Shown piece after piece: positions 53,302-62,947 of a stretch of 64,000 bases of DNA. Numbering within the stretch: the stretch's first letter is position 1; each line of letters opens with the position of its first letter. The notes below the pieces were generated by a model, which was not told the DNA's origin, did not search any database, and saw only the letters and a list, made by a program, of their open reading frames with translations. The DNA is taken from assembly GCA_017520425.1 (NCBI GenBank), contig JAFXFO010000028.1, positions 1 through 64,000 of the forward strand. Direction: 5' to 3'. Made by a program: the position numbers and the translations under genes. Source of the DNA: Lachnospiraceae bacterium (GTDB lineage Bacteria; Bacillota; Clostridia; Lachnospirales; Lachnospiraceae).

Positions 53302-54714
53302 ATGGCAGATGTATTTATTAGTCATAGTTCTATAGATAAAGAAATAGCGGACAAGGTCTGTGCCGCTTTGGAGGCCAAGGGGTTAACCTGCTGGATAGCG
53401 CCTAGGGATATTGTGCCCGGCAGTGAATGGGCGGTTGCTATCAGTAACGCTATAGCAGAGATTAAGGCCATGGTAGTGATTTATAGTGCAAATTCACAGC
53501 AGTCTACCCAGGTGCCCAAGGAAATCGCTTTGGCGGAAAAGCGGGGGAAGAATATCCTGCCATATAAGATAGATGATACGGAGCTGACAGGAGCCTTTGA
53601 ATATTACTTGAGTGGTTCTCACTGGATTGTAGCTGATCCTAAGAAGGATGAGTATAAGCTGGACGAAATGTATGGTGTCATCGTGGGAATGATGCAGCAA
53701 CCTACGCAGCAGATTACTAAGAATACTTATGTGGATAATCTGATTATCCATAATCCCGAGCAGGTGACTGTACAGGTGCAGGATGGGATGGCAGGCCTGA
53801 AAAACAGCAGGAAAAAAATATTATGGATTGTTGGTATTTTGGTAGCAATAACAGTGCTGGTGGTGGGTATCCTGCTGGTAGTGAAGCCTTGGCAAAAAGA
53901 AGAAAATCCGAGAGAAAAGGAAAAAGAAATTGCATCCGTAGAGCAATCCGAGGAGCAGGAGTCGGAAGAACTTACTGAAGACATCGAAATATCTCAGCAA
54001 GATACGGAACAGATAGATGTCGCGTACAGCGTAAAGAATGGAGAGATTGCTATTGACGGTTATTTGGGTACGGATTCCCATGTGGTGGTTCCGGCTACTA
54101 TTAATGGTATCCCCGTGACAAGTATTACCGATAATGCGTTTCAGGACTGTAAGGATTTGCAGACGATTGAGCTGCCGGAGGGCTTAAAGACCATCGGTGC
54201 ATGGGCATTTGCAGAAAGCGGACTCACACAGATTCAGATACCGGATAGTGTTTCCGAAATCGGTGAGAATGCATTTATCAATTGTGTTGCCTTGGAAAAG
54301 GTGAAGCTTCCCTGGGAACTTATAGAGATTAGTACCCGCTGTTTCTTTGGTTGTACAGGGTTGGTAGAACTCAATCTGCCCCAAGGTTTGCAAAGAATCG
54401 GAGATTGGTCTTTTGCCTATACACCTTTTATGACCTTGGAACTTACCGATGCTACCATAACAGAGATTGGAGTGGGAGCCTTCGCAAATTGTGAACAGCT
54501 GGTATCTGTGAAGCTGCCTTCCAGCGTGAAGCTAGTAAAAACCGGTGCTTTTCAGCATTGTGAGAAGCTGGCCTCAATGGTGATTCCGGATGGAGTGGGG
54601 GCGGTAGCCTACAGTGCATTTTATGGTGCGTATGATGTTATGATAGAGTATCAGGGTGAGTCCTATACACTGGATGAGGCAAGGTATCTTCCGATTATGG
54701 CATGGGAAGAATAA
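53302..54714 (+). CDS. TIR domain - transmembrane - leucine-rich repeat protein
   Basis: The 470-residue product has a TIR domain at residues 1-115 (DVFISHSSIDKEIADKV, CWIAPRDIVPGSEW, STQVPKEIALAEKRGKNIL), with Glu74 in KEIALA the likely NADase Glu. A single membrane helix (173-195) follows, an acidic linker, and from about 243 to 455 LRR_5/BspA-type repeats (FQDCKDLQTIELPEGLKTIG, FINCVALEKVKLP). The predicted layout is TIR in the cytoplasm and LRR outside, like a Toll-like receptor in reverse order. It could be a surface-sensing NAD-depleting defence protein or a signalling receptor; neither is shown. Confidence 0.88.
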   Translation: MADVFISHSSIDKEIADKVCAALEAKGLTCWIAPRDIVPGSEWAVAISNAIAEIKAMVVIYSANSQQSTQVPKEIALAEKRGKNILPYKIDDTELTGAFEYYLSGSHWIVADPKKDEYKLDEMYGVIVGMMQQPTQQITKNTYVDNLIIHNPEQVTVQVQDGMAGLKNSRKKILWIVGILVAITVLVVGILLVVKPWQKEENPREKEKEIASVEQSEEQESEELTEDIEISQQDTEQIDVAYSVKNGEIAIDGYLGTDSHVVVPATINGIPVTSITDNAFQDCKDLQTIELPEGLKTIGAWAFAESGLTQIQIPDSVSEIGENAFINCVALEKVKLPWELIEISTRCFFGCTGLVELNLPQGLQRIGDWSFAYTPFMTLELTDATITEIGVGAFANCEQLVSVKLPSSVKLVKTGAFQHCEKLASMVIPDGVGAVAYSAFYGAYDVMIEYQGESYTLDEARYLPIMAWEE

Positions 54715-54732
54715 AGTAAAGGAAGAGAAGAA

Positions 54733-55314
54733 ATGTATGTTATCGTAGGGCTGGGGAATCCCGGCAGAGAGTATCAAAATACAAGACATAATATCGGCTT
54801 TGATGTAATCGAAGCTTTGGCAGATGTGGCGGGGATTTCCGTGATGGAGCGAAAGCATAAGGCTATCATCGGCAAGGGTGTATTGGACGGACAGAGAGTG
54901 ATTCTGGTGAAGCCCCAAACCTATATGAATTTGAGTGGTGAAAGTGTCAGAGACGTCATAGATTATTATAAGCTGGATGCCACACAGGATTTAATTGTGA
55001 TATCCGACGATACCAGTTTAGATGTGGGTAATATCCGTGTGCGGAAAAAAGGAAGTGCAGGAGGCCACAACGGACTTAAAGATATTATCGCCCATCTGGG
55101 ACATGATACCTTTATGCGTGTGAAAATGGGTGTGGGTGAAAAACCCAAGGGATATGATTTGGCAGATTATGTGTTGGGACATTTCACCGGGGATGAGAGA
55201 AAGGTGATGGACGAGGCGGCCAAAACAGCCGTAGAAGCAATCCGCATGATGATGAGCGGAGATATCGACCGTGCCATGAATCAGTTTAACAGGAAATCAA
55301 CCCAACAGAGTTAG
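54733..55314 (+). CDS. pth: Peptidyl-tRNA hydrolase
   Basis: It frees tRNA from dropped-off peptidyl-tRNA. The 193-residue product has IVGLGNPGREYQNTRHNIGF (catalytic His), KPQTYMNLSGESV, and GSAGGHNGLKDI. Length is normal. It is coupled to mfd, whose start lies nine bases after the stop; pth-mfd is a standard Firmicutes order. Confidence 0.97.
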   Translation: MYVIVGLGNPGREYQNTRHNIGFDVIEALADVAGISVMERKHKAIIGKGVLDGQRVILVKPQTYMNLSGESVRDVIDYYKLDATQDLIVISDDTSLDVGNIRVRKKGSAGGHNGLKDIIAHLGHDTFMRVKMGVGEKPKGYDLADYVLGHFTGDERKVMDEAAKTAVEAIRMMMSGDIDRAMNQFNRKSTQQS

Positions 55315-55322
55315 GAGTAGAT

Positions 55323-58300
55323 ATGCAGGCATTATTGGCACCGCTGACAGAGCTGGCAGAATACAGTGATATCAAAAAAGGGCTTCAGAAAAATAACGAC
55401 GTAACTGCTATCAGCGGTTGCGTGGACTCCCAGAAGCTGCATATGCTCTATGGCTTGGCAGAGGGAATCCGATACAAGATTATCGTAACCTACAGCGATT
55501 TGCGTGCCAGGGAGATTTTTGAGGAGTACAGCTTCTATGACCGGAATGTGCTTTTGTATCCGGCCAAGGATTTGATTTTCTTTCAGGCAGACATACATGG
55601 GAATCAGCTGACAAAGGAGCGTATCCGGGTCCTGCGCCGTCTTTCGGAAAAAAAGCCGGTGACCATTATCACAACCTTTGCGGCACTGATGTCCCCCCAG
55701 GTTATGTGGGAGGAAGATAAGGATATTCTGCGAATCGAAAAAGGAAGTATCTTGGAAGAGAGAAGACTGGCTGAAAAGCTGGTCTCTTTTGGCTACGAAA
55801 AAACCTATCAGGTGGAAGCCGGGGGACAGTTCAGTATCCGTGGCGGCATCGTGGATATCTTTGATTTGACAGAGGAGAATCCTTACCGTATCGAGCTTTG
55901 GGGAGATGAGGTGGATTCCATCCGAAGCTTTGATGTATTGAGCCAGCGTTCCGTAGAAAAATTAAGCGGCGTGACAATCTATCCGGCTACGGAATTTATC
56001 CTAGAGGAGGACCGAATTCGTCAAGGATTGGATAAGCTGACGGCAGAGGCCAAGATACAGGAGGAAATCTTCCGTAAAGACCATATGCCGGAGGAAGCTC
56101 ACCGAATTGCCACACAGGTAAAGGAGCTTCAGGAACAACTGTTAGAATTCCGCAATCTTTTGAATATAGAGGGGTATATCCGTTATTTTTACGAGGAATT
56201 GGTTACTTTGCCGGAAATCCTTTTAGGCTTGCAGAAGCAGGAGAAGAACCATTCTGTAGTATTCTTTTTGGATGAGCCCGCTCACATAGAGTCCCAGATG
56301 AAAGCTGTGGAACTGGAGTTTCGGGAGAGCATGGAGCAGAGGGTGAAAAAGGGCTATATTCTGCCCGGACAAATGCAGCTGCTTTGTAGCGGAGAGTATG
56401 TGGTGGCGAAAATGGCGAAGGCTCCGATTATCACACTTTCCATGATGGAAACAAGGAATAGCCTAATACAACCGGATAAGAAATACGGTATCAGTGCCAG
56501 AAGTATTGTGTCATATAATAATAGCTTTGAGTCTTTAGTAAAGGATCTGAAACAGTATCGAAAGAACGGATACCGTGTACTTTTGCTTTCCGGATCACGT
56601 ACCAGAGCAAAACGTCTGGCAGAGGATTTGCGGGACAATGAATTGGCTGCGGTTTATAGCGAGGACCCCTTCCGTGAGGTGCAACCGGGAGAGGTATTGA
56701 CCTACTATGGCCATGTGAAAAAGGGTTTTGAGTATCCCCTGCTTAAATTTGTGGTGATCTCCGAGTCAGATATTTTCGGAAAAGAGAAAAAGAAGAAAAA
56801 ACGTAAACTTTATCAGGGTCAGAAAATCAATGATTTCAATGAATTAAAGGTAGGTGACTATGTGGTTCATGAGTCCCATGGTCTGGGCATCTACCGGGGC
56901 ATTGAAAAGGTGGAAATGGAACGGGTAGTAAAGGATTATATGAAGATTGAATACCGCGATGGGGGCAATCTTTATATTCTGGCTACCGGTTTGGATGTTA
57001 TACAGAAATATGCAGCTGCCGATGCAGCCAAAACACCGAAGTTAAATAAACTGGGTGGCAAGGAATGGGAAAAGACCAAATCAAAAGTCCGCAGCGCGGT
57101 GAACGAGATTGCCAAGGATTTGGTAGAACTTTATGCCCTCCGTCAGGAAAGTCAGGGCCATGCTTTTGGCAAGGATACCGTATGGCAGAGGGAGTTTGAA
57201 GAGATGTTTCCTTTTGAGGAAACAGAGGATCAGCTGCTTGCCATTGAAGACACCAAGGCAGATATGGAAAGCACGAAAATCATGGACCGTCTGATTTGCG
57301 GAGATGTGGGCTACGGTAAGACGGAGATTGCCATCCGTGCGGCTTTTAAGGCTGTACAGGAGGGCAAGCAGGTGGTATATCTGGTGCCTACCACCATATT
57401 GGCTCAGCAACATTACAATACCTTTGTACAGCGAATGAAGGACTTCCCTATCCGTGTGGATTTGTTGTCCCGCTTCCGTACTCCCGGTGAGATTAAAAAG
57501 AGTCTCACGGATTTGCAGAAGGGCTTTGTGGATATTATTATCGGTACCCACAGAGTATTGTCCCAGGATGTGGTGTTTAAGGATTTAGGACTACTTATTA
57601 TTGATGAGGAACAGCGTTTTGGCGTGGCCCATAAGGAGAAGATTAAGAAGCTGAAGGAAAATGTGGATGTACTGACACTGACGGCGACTCCTATTCCTCG
57701 TACCTTGCATATGAGTCTGATAGGGATTCGTGATATGAGTGTGCTGGAGGAAGCACCGGGAGACAGATTGCCCATCCAGACCTTTGTCTGCGAATACAAT
57801 GAGGAAATGGTACGAGAGGCCATAGTGCGAGAGCTTGCCCGGGAGGGACAGGTATACTATGTGTACAATCGTGTGAACAATATTGCGGATGTAGCAGCAG
57901 CGGTAGCCAAGCTGGTACCGGAAGCCAATGTGGCCTTTGCCCACGGACAGATGAAGGAGCATGAGCTGGAGAGAATCATGTTTGATTTTATTGCCGGTGA
58001 GATTGACGTATTGGTTTCCACCACTATCATCGAAACCGGTCTGGATATTTCTAACGCCAATACTATGATTATTCATGACTCGGACAATATGGGTCTGTCC
58101 CAGCTCTATCAGCTGAGAGGGCGTGTGGGACGCTCCAATCGTACCGCATATGCATTCTTGATGTATAAACGTGACAAGATGCTGAAGGAAGTGGCAGAGA
58201 AGCGTCTGGCGGCCATCAAAGAGTTTACGGATTTGGGAAGCGGCTTTAAGATTGCCATGCGTGATTTGGAAATCCGAGGTGCCGGCAATTTGCTGGGTAT

Positions 58301-58874
58301 GAGGCAGCATGGACACATGGAGGCAGTTGGCTATGACTTGTATTGTAAGATGCTGAATGAGGCAGTGAAGCATGTAAAGGGAATTCCTACTGCCCGCGCG
58401 GATTTTACCACTACGGTGGATATGGATGTGGATGCCTATATTCCGCCCAGCTATATTGTAAATGAAGTGCAAAAGCTGGATATCTACAAGCGTATTGCAG
58501 GTATTGAGAACCAAAAGGAGCGGGATGATATGCTGGATGAGCTGTTGGATCGTTTCGGAGAGGTGCCTAAGAGTGTAGATAATCTGTTGCGTATAGCGCT
58601 TATTCGTGTGGCAGCTCACGAACTGTATATGACGGAAATCAAGGGCAAAAATGAAAGGATTCAGTTTACTTTCCGGCCGGATGCCCGGATTAAGGTGGAG
58701 AATATTCCGGAACTGATACGAAAGTATAAGGAAAATTTAAGCTTCACGGCGTACGGGAATCCATTTTTTACCTATCGGTATTACAAATGCGGTGTGGTAG
58801 AAAAAGACGCAGAAACTTTGCTGAGTACCGCAGAAAAGCTGTTACATGATATGAAGGAATTGTTATCAGAATAA
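55323..58874 (+). CDS. mfd: Transcription-repair coupling factor
   Basis: Mfd displaces stalled RNA polymerase and recruits UvrA. The 1183-residue product has N-terminal UvrB-like domains, the RNAP-interaction domain (VGDYVVHESHGLGIYRGIEKV), the helicase motifs CGDVGYGKTEIAIRA, IIDEEQRFGV, TATPIPRTLHMS and QLRGRVGRSNR, and the C-terminal TRCF domain. It is complete. A terminator follows. Confidence 0.97.
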   Translation: MQALLAPLTELAEYSDIKKGLQKNNDVTAISGCVDSQKLHMLYGLAEGIRYKIIVTYSDLRAREIFEEYSFYDRNVLLYPAKDLIFFQADIHGNQLTKERIRVLRRLSEKKPVTIITTFAALMSPQVMWEEDKDILRIEKGSILEERRLAEKLVSFGYEKTYQVEAGGQFSIRGGIVDIFDLTEENPYRIELWGDEVDSIRSFDVLSQRSVEKLSGVTIYPATEFILEEDRIRQGLDKLTAEAKIQEEIFRKDHMPEEAHRIATQVKELQEQLLEFRNLLNIEGYIRYFYEELVTLPEILLGLQKQEKNHSVVFFLDEPAHIESQMKAVELEFRESMEQRVKKGYILPGQMQLLCSGEYVVAKMAKAPIITLSMMETRNSLIQPDKKYGISARSIVSYNNSFESLVKDLKQYRKNGYRVLLLSGSRTRAKRLAEDLRDNELAAVYSEDPFREVQPGEVLTYYGHVKKGFEYPLLKFVVISESDIFGKEKKKKKRKLYQGQKINDFNELKVGDYVVHESHGLGIYRGIEKVEMERVVKDYMKIEYRDGGNLYILATGLDVIQKYAAADAAKTPKLNKLGGKEWEKTKSKVRSAVNEIAKDLVELYALRQESQGHAFGKDTVWQREFEEMFPFEETEDQLLAIEDTKADMESTKIMDRLICGDVGYGKTEIAIRAAFKAVQEGKQVVYLVPTTILAQQHYNTFVQRMKDFPIRVDLLSRFRTPGEIKKSLTDLQKGFVDIIIGTHRVLSQDVVFKDLGLLIIDEEQRFGVAHKEKIKKLKENVDVLTLTATPIPRTLHMSLIGIRDMSVLEEAPGDRLPIQTFVCEYNEEMVREAIVRELAREGQVYYVYNRVNNIADVAAAVAKLVPEANVAFAHGQMKEHELERIMFDFIAGEIDVLVSTTIIETGLDISNANTMIIHDSDNMGLSQLYQLRGRVGRSNRTAYAFLMYKRDKMLKEVAEKRLAAIKEFTDLGSGFKIAMRDLEIRGAGNLLGMRQHGHMEAVGYDLYCKMLNEAVKHVKGIPTARADFTTTVDMDVDAYIPPSYIVNEVQKLDIYKRIAGIENQKERDDMLDELLDRFGEVPKSVDNLLRIALIRVAAHELYMTEIKGKNERIQFTFRPDARIKVENIPELIRKYKENLSFTAYGNPFFTYRYYKCGVVEKDAETLLSTAEKLLHDMKELLSE

Positions 58875-58886
58875 GGAAATATATGG

Positions 58887-58914
58887 AGAGGACATGATTA
58901 CATGTCCTCTTTTG
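58887..58914 (+). terminator. Terminator after mfd
   Basis: AGAGGACATG (58887-58896) pairs with CATGTCCTCT (58901-58910) around ATTA, followed by TTTG. Confidence 0.82.
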
Positions 58915-59021
58915 TGTGAAAATTGCAAGAAAAACGATTGATTTGCCAATCAATTGTTGATTTTCGAGACAAAAAGTAGTAAAATAAAAGTGGTATAGAA
59001 TCCAGGGACGGAGGTGAATAT

Positions 59022-61574
59022 ATGGACCGGATACGCAGAGAATATGACATTAGTGAGAATGAAGCCATTGTGATTAACGGATTGGAAGTAAATGCTTTGA
59101 CCGGTCTGTATTTAAGTCATACATTCTTTGAAAAAGCAGAAGAGTTTTTGACGAGTATAGATGAGGAAGAATATTGTATTCTGGCCATTGATTTAGAGCA
59201 TTTTCGCTTATTTAATAAAATATTCACCAGAGAACAGGGTGACGAGCTACTGAAGCGGGTGGCAGAGCGGTTAAAGGAATATCGGAAAGACCATGGCGGA
59301 GTCATAGGATATTTTGGCGGTGACAATTTTGCCATATTGACAAAGCTTGATTTGGGACGTTTCAAGGAACTCCACAGAGCTATTTCAAAGAAAGTGGCAT
59401 ATTGGAGTAATACGGTAGGCTTTCTGCCGGCATTTGGTGTGTATCCCATTACCGATACCTCCATAGGTGTTCCTACCATGTATGACAGAGCTACCATGGC
59501 TTTGAAAAAGATTGCGGGGAATTATGCCCAGCGCCACTGTATCTATTCGGAGGATATGGAAGAACAGGAAGAGGAAGAACTTAGACTTCTTTCTGAGATT
59601 CAGAAGGCGTTGAAAAATGAGGAGTTTACTTTTTATGTACAGCCTCAGTGTGATATTGCCACCGGAAAAATCGTGGGTGGCGAATGTTTGGTCCGTTGGA
59701 TTCATCCGGAAAAAGGGTTGATTTCTCCCGGTGTGTTTATTCCGGTATTAGAGAAGAACGGATTTATTGCCAGTCTGGACAGATATGTTTGGCGCAAGGT
59801 TTGTGAGTGGTTAAAAAGCTTAATTGACAGAGGGATTCAGCCTGTGCCTGTATCCATCAATGTGTCTCGTATTGATATTTATTCCATGGATGTTCCGAGA
59901 TTTTTGTTGGGACTGCTGGAGGAGTTTGCATTACCCTCTGATTTGTTGCATGTGGAGATTACCGAAAGCACCTATGTAGAAAATAATGATAAGGTTATCC
60001 GCACCGTGAAGCAGTTACGTGATGCCAAGCTTTGGGTAATGATGGATGACTTCGGAAGCGGATATTCCTCACTGAATATGTTGAGAACTGTATCAGTGGA
60101 TGTGTTGAAACTTGACATGAGATTTTTAGATATTAAGGAGCAGGATGAAGTGCGCGGTGTCGGTATTTTGGAGTCAGTGGTCAATATGGCCAGACAGATG
60201 CGGTTGCCCATCATTGTGGAAGGTGTAGAGAATCAGAAGCAGGAAAGCTTCCTGTTGAAGATGGGCTGCAGATATTCCCAAGGATATTTCTACTACCGGC
60301 CCATGCCCGTGCAGGATTTTGAGACACTTATCAGTAACCCTCAAAAGCTGGATAAGGACGGCATATGGTGTAAGAGGGTTGAGTCTTTCCGCGTAAATGA
60401 ATTTTTGGATAAGAATGTGTTTAGTGACACTTTGCTAAATAATATTCTGGGGCCTGCGGCTTTTTATGATATGTATGAAAATAATATTCGCATTACCCGT
60501 GTCAATAATCAGTATTATGAATTGCTTGGCGGAACCTCTAAGTCTGTTGAGGAGGATAATCCCAATAAGCGTGATTTTCTTCTTCACGTGAATAGTGAGG
60601 ATAGAGAAAAGTTACTTCAAATTTTCGAACGGGCGGAACAGAATCAATCGGGACAAGCATCCGGTTACATCCATTTTGTACGGGTGGACGGCAAAATGCT
60701 TTGGATGCGAATCAGCATTTTCTATCTGAGGGAACAAGACGGTCATCGGATTTTTTACGGTTCCTTAATAGATTTGACGGATTTGCAGGAGAAGAAGGTA
60801 TCATCTTCCGATGGTCAGGATGTGGAGGATTTGACAGAGAAACATTGGAGACATCTGGAGAAGTATTATGGCGAATTGTCAAAGGGATGTGCATTGCTGA
60901 AACCTATCCTGGATGAGAATGGAAAAGTTGGGGATTGCCATATAATATATGCCAATAAAGAAATCGGTCGTATTACAGGCAGCAGTGTGGAACGTATGCA
61001 GTTTATGGCATCGAAAGCTTTTTCCCATAGACGAGAGGAATTGTTTGATAAAATGTATCGAACCGCTTATTTGGGAGAAAAGTTTGATATTCCGATTTAC
61101 AGTGCTTTTTCCAAACGTTATTTGAAGTTGGTATTTACCAGATATCAAAAGGGTTATGTTTGCTGTATGTTGGAGGATGAAAACAGGATTCATATGTGTG
61201 AGGCTGCTTTGAATCTGTTTATGAAAGATTACAAAGAGGTTTATTATGTGCATCTTCAAGAGAACTTTGGTCGAATGCTTTATCCGGACCGCAACCATTT
61301 GATGGAGAGAGGCAAATACGAAGAAACGGTGCAAATCCATATCGATAGGGGCGACATTCATCCGGAGGATGTGGTGAAGGCTATGGCATTTTTTGATACA
61401 GAGCATGTATTGAAGGAGTTTGAAACCAAGGATAAAATACAAGTAGAGTATCGAAGAAGGGTAGCAGAAGATACCTGGGAGTGGTGCTGCACTACCATAA
61501 GTGTTTGCGACAGGGTAAACGGAAAAGCCATGTCGGGGTTACTGACCATAGAAAAGATAGAGAATCCGAAATAA
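59022..61574 (+). CDS. c-di-GMP phosphodiesterase: degenerate GGDEF + EAL + PAS-like domains
   Basis: The 850-residue product has no membrane helix. Residues 20-175 form a GGDEF domain whose motif is GGDNF, so cyclase activity is unlikely. Residues about 190-435 form an EAL domain: GGECLVRW (EAL is ECL), NVS, EITEST, MDDFGSGYSSL, VDVLKLDMRFL and VEGVEN are all kept, so phosphodiesterase activity is likely. The last 400 residues contain two PAS-like domains (LLHVNSEDREKLLQIFER; RMSIFYLREQDGHR-like). It would oppose the GGDEF protein at 22512. GGAGG precedes the start. Confidence 0.88.
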   Translation: MDRIRREYDISENEAIVINGLEVNALTGLYLSHTFFEKAEEFLTSIDEEEYCILAIDLEHFRLFNKIFTREQGDELLKRVAERLKEYRKDHGGVIGYFGGDNFAILTKLDLGRFKELHRAISKKVAYWSNTVGFLPAFGVYPITDTSIGVPTMYDRATMALKKIAGNYAQRHCIYSEDMEEQEEEELRLLSEIQKALKNEEFTFYVQPQCDIATGKIVGGECLVRWIHPEKGLISPGVFIPVLEKNGFIASLDRYVWRKVCEWLKSLIDRGIQPVPVSINVSRIDIYSMDVPRFLLGLLEEFALPSDLLHVEITESTYVENNDKVIRTVKQLRDAKLWVMMDDFGSGYSSLNMLRTVSVDVLKLDMRFLDIKEQDEVRGVGILESVVNMARQMRLPIIVEGVENQKQESFLLKMGCRYSQGYFYYRPMPVQDFETLISNPQKLDKDGIWCKRVESFRVNEFLDKNVFSDTLLNNILGPAAFYDMYENNIRITRVNNQYYELLGGTSKSVEEDNPNKRDFLLHVNSEDREKLLQIFERAEQNQSGQASGYIHFVRVDGKMLWMRISIFYLREQDGHRIFYGSLIDLTDLQEKKVSSSDGQDVEDLTEKHWRHLEKYYGELSKGCALLKPILDENGKVGDCHIIYANKEIGRITGSSVERMQFMASKAFSHRREELFDKMYRTAYLGEKFDIPIYSAFSKRYLKLVFTRYQKGYVCCMLEDENRIHMCEAALNLFMKDYKEVYYVHLQENFGRMLYPDRNHLMERGKYEETVQIHIDRGDIHPEDVVKAMAFFDTEHVLKEFETKDKIQVEYRRRVAEDTWEWCCTTISVCDRVNGKAMSGLLTIEKIENPK

Positions 61575-61588
61575 TGAAGTACAAAGTT

Positions 61589-61624
61589 ACCATTGGCGAG
61601 GATAACCGCCAATGGTACTTTTTT
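61589..61624 (+). terminator. Terminator
   Basis: ACCATTGGCG (61589-61598) pairs with CGCCAATGGT (61607-61616), followed by ACTTTTTTG. Confidence 0.85.
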
Positions 61625-61647
61625 GAAAGTGTGGGACAGATAAAAGC

Positions 61648-62832
61648 ATGATAATTGAGAATGTAAGAATTTATACAGAGCAAGGTGAATTTTGTTTTGG
61701 GACAGTGGTTATAGAAAACGGAAAAATTGCCGATATAAAATTGGGTAAGTCTGCGGATTTTGCCGAAAGGTGCAAAAATTATTGTAAAGAGGACCATGAA
61801 ATCCTGGACGGTAGGGGCAAATATCTGATTCCCGGCATGATTGATATTCATCTTCACGGATGTAAGGGATATGATTTCTGTGACGGAAGTTTGGAGGCTG
61901 TGGAACGGATTGCCGAGTATCAGGCTTCTACCGGTGTGACTACCATGGCTTTGGCCACCATGACTTTGCCCACAGACCGTCTGCAGGCGGTTTTGGAGCA
62001 GGGTGCCGCTTACTGTGAAAAAAAGTCTCGGGGAGAATATGCGGCTTATGCGGATTTGACCGGTATCAATATGGAGGGGCCCTTTATCAGCAAAGAAAAA
62101 TGCGGCGCGCAGAATGCAGATTATATCAAAAAGCCGCAGACAGCGTTGTTTGAGGCGTTCCAAGAGTCTGCCAAGGGTTTGGTGAAATACATGGGGATAG
62201 CCCCGGAAGCAGAAGGAGCTTTGGAATTTATCCGAAAGATTAAGGAACAGATAAAGCTTAGCATAGCACATAGTAATGCCTGTTATGAGGAAGCAAGGGC
62301 AGCATTTGAAGCGGGTGCGTGCCATGTGACTCATTTATATAATGGGATGTCTGCTTTCAGTCATAGGGAGCCCGGAATCGTAGGGGCGGTTTATGATTGT
62401 AAGGATGTAGAGGTAGAGTTGATTGCTGACGGAGTACATGTACATCCGTCGATGATTCGCGCTACCTTTCAAATGCTGGGCAAGGACAGAGTCATACTGA
62501 TTAGTGACAGCATCCGTGCTGCCGGTATGGAGCCTGGAGAGTATGAGCTTGGTGGTCAGAAGATTAAACTACAGAAAAACCGTGCGGTAATCAGTGGTAC
62601 GAAAACTATAGCCGGTTCGGTGGCATCTTTGCCTGAGGGCTTACGTTATGTGGTGAAGGAGACTGGGATACCCTTAGAGGTTGCAGTGCAATGTGTGACA
62701 AAAAATCCTGCACGGAGTCTGGGGATTTATGAGGAATGCGGCTCCGTTTCCGTGGGAAAGAGAGCGGATTTGGTGCTTTTGGATGAGGATCTGAATGTTA
62801 CAGCCGTTGTGAAGAACGGAGTACTTATTTGA
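61648..62832 (+). CDS. nagA: N-acetylglucosamine-6-phosphate deacetylase
   Basis: NagA removes the acetyl group from GlcNAc-6-P for entry into glycolysis or wall synthesis. The 394-residue amidohydrolase has GMIDIHLHGCKGYDF (metal site), NMEGPFISKEKCGAQN, AHSNACYEEARAA, VTHLYNGMSAFSHREPG, and the catalytic Asp in LISDSIRAAGM. It is complete, but no nagB is in view. Confidence 0.95.
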   Translation: MIIENVRIYTEQGEFCFGTVVIENGKIADIKLGKSADFAERCKNYCKEDHEILDGRGKYLIPGMIDIHLHGCKGYDFCDGSLEAVERIAEYQASTGVTTMALATMTLPTDRLQAVLEQGAAYCEKKSRGEYAAYADLTGINMEGPFISKEKCGAQNADYIKKPQTALFEAFQESAKGLVKYMGIAPEAEGALEFIRKIKEQIKLSIAHSNACYEEARAAFEAGACHVTHLYNGMSAFSHREPGIVGAVYDCKDVEVELIADGVHVHPSMIRATFQMLGKDRVILISDSIRAAGMEPGEYELGGQKIKLQKNRAVISGTKTIAGSVASLPEGLRYVVKETGIPLEVAVQCVTKNPARSLGIYEECGSVSVGKRADLVLLDEDLNVTAVVKNGVLI

Positions 62833-62947
62833 GAATGAATTTGCTTCAAAACACTACGCGCAAACAAAGAATATTATATTATTGATATAATAAAGTGCTG
62901 AAAATGAAAGATAAATTGCAAAACAAAGAAAAGAGAGGTTAGTAATC

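Noticed and set aside
57591..58619. Long minus-strand frame (342 codons) within mfd
   Set aside because: It is fully antisense to conserved helicase motifs of mfd and has no known domain.
61492..62334. Minus-strand frame of 280 codons over nagA
   Set aside because: It is antisense to nagA, which has intact catalytic motifs.
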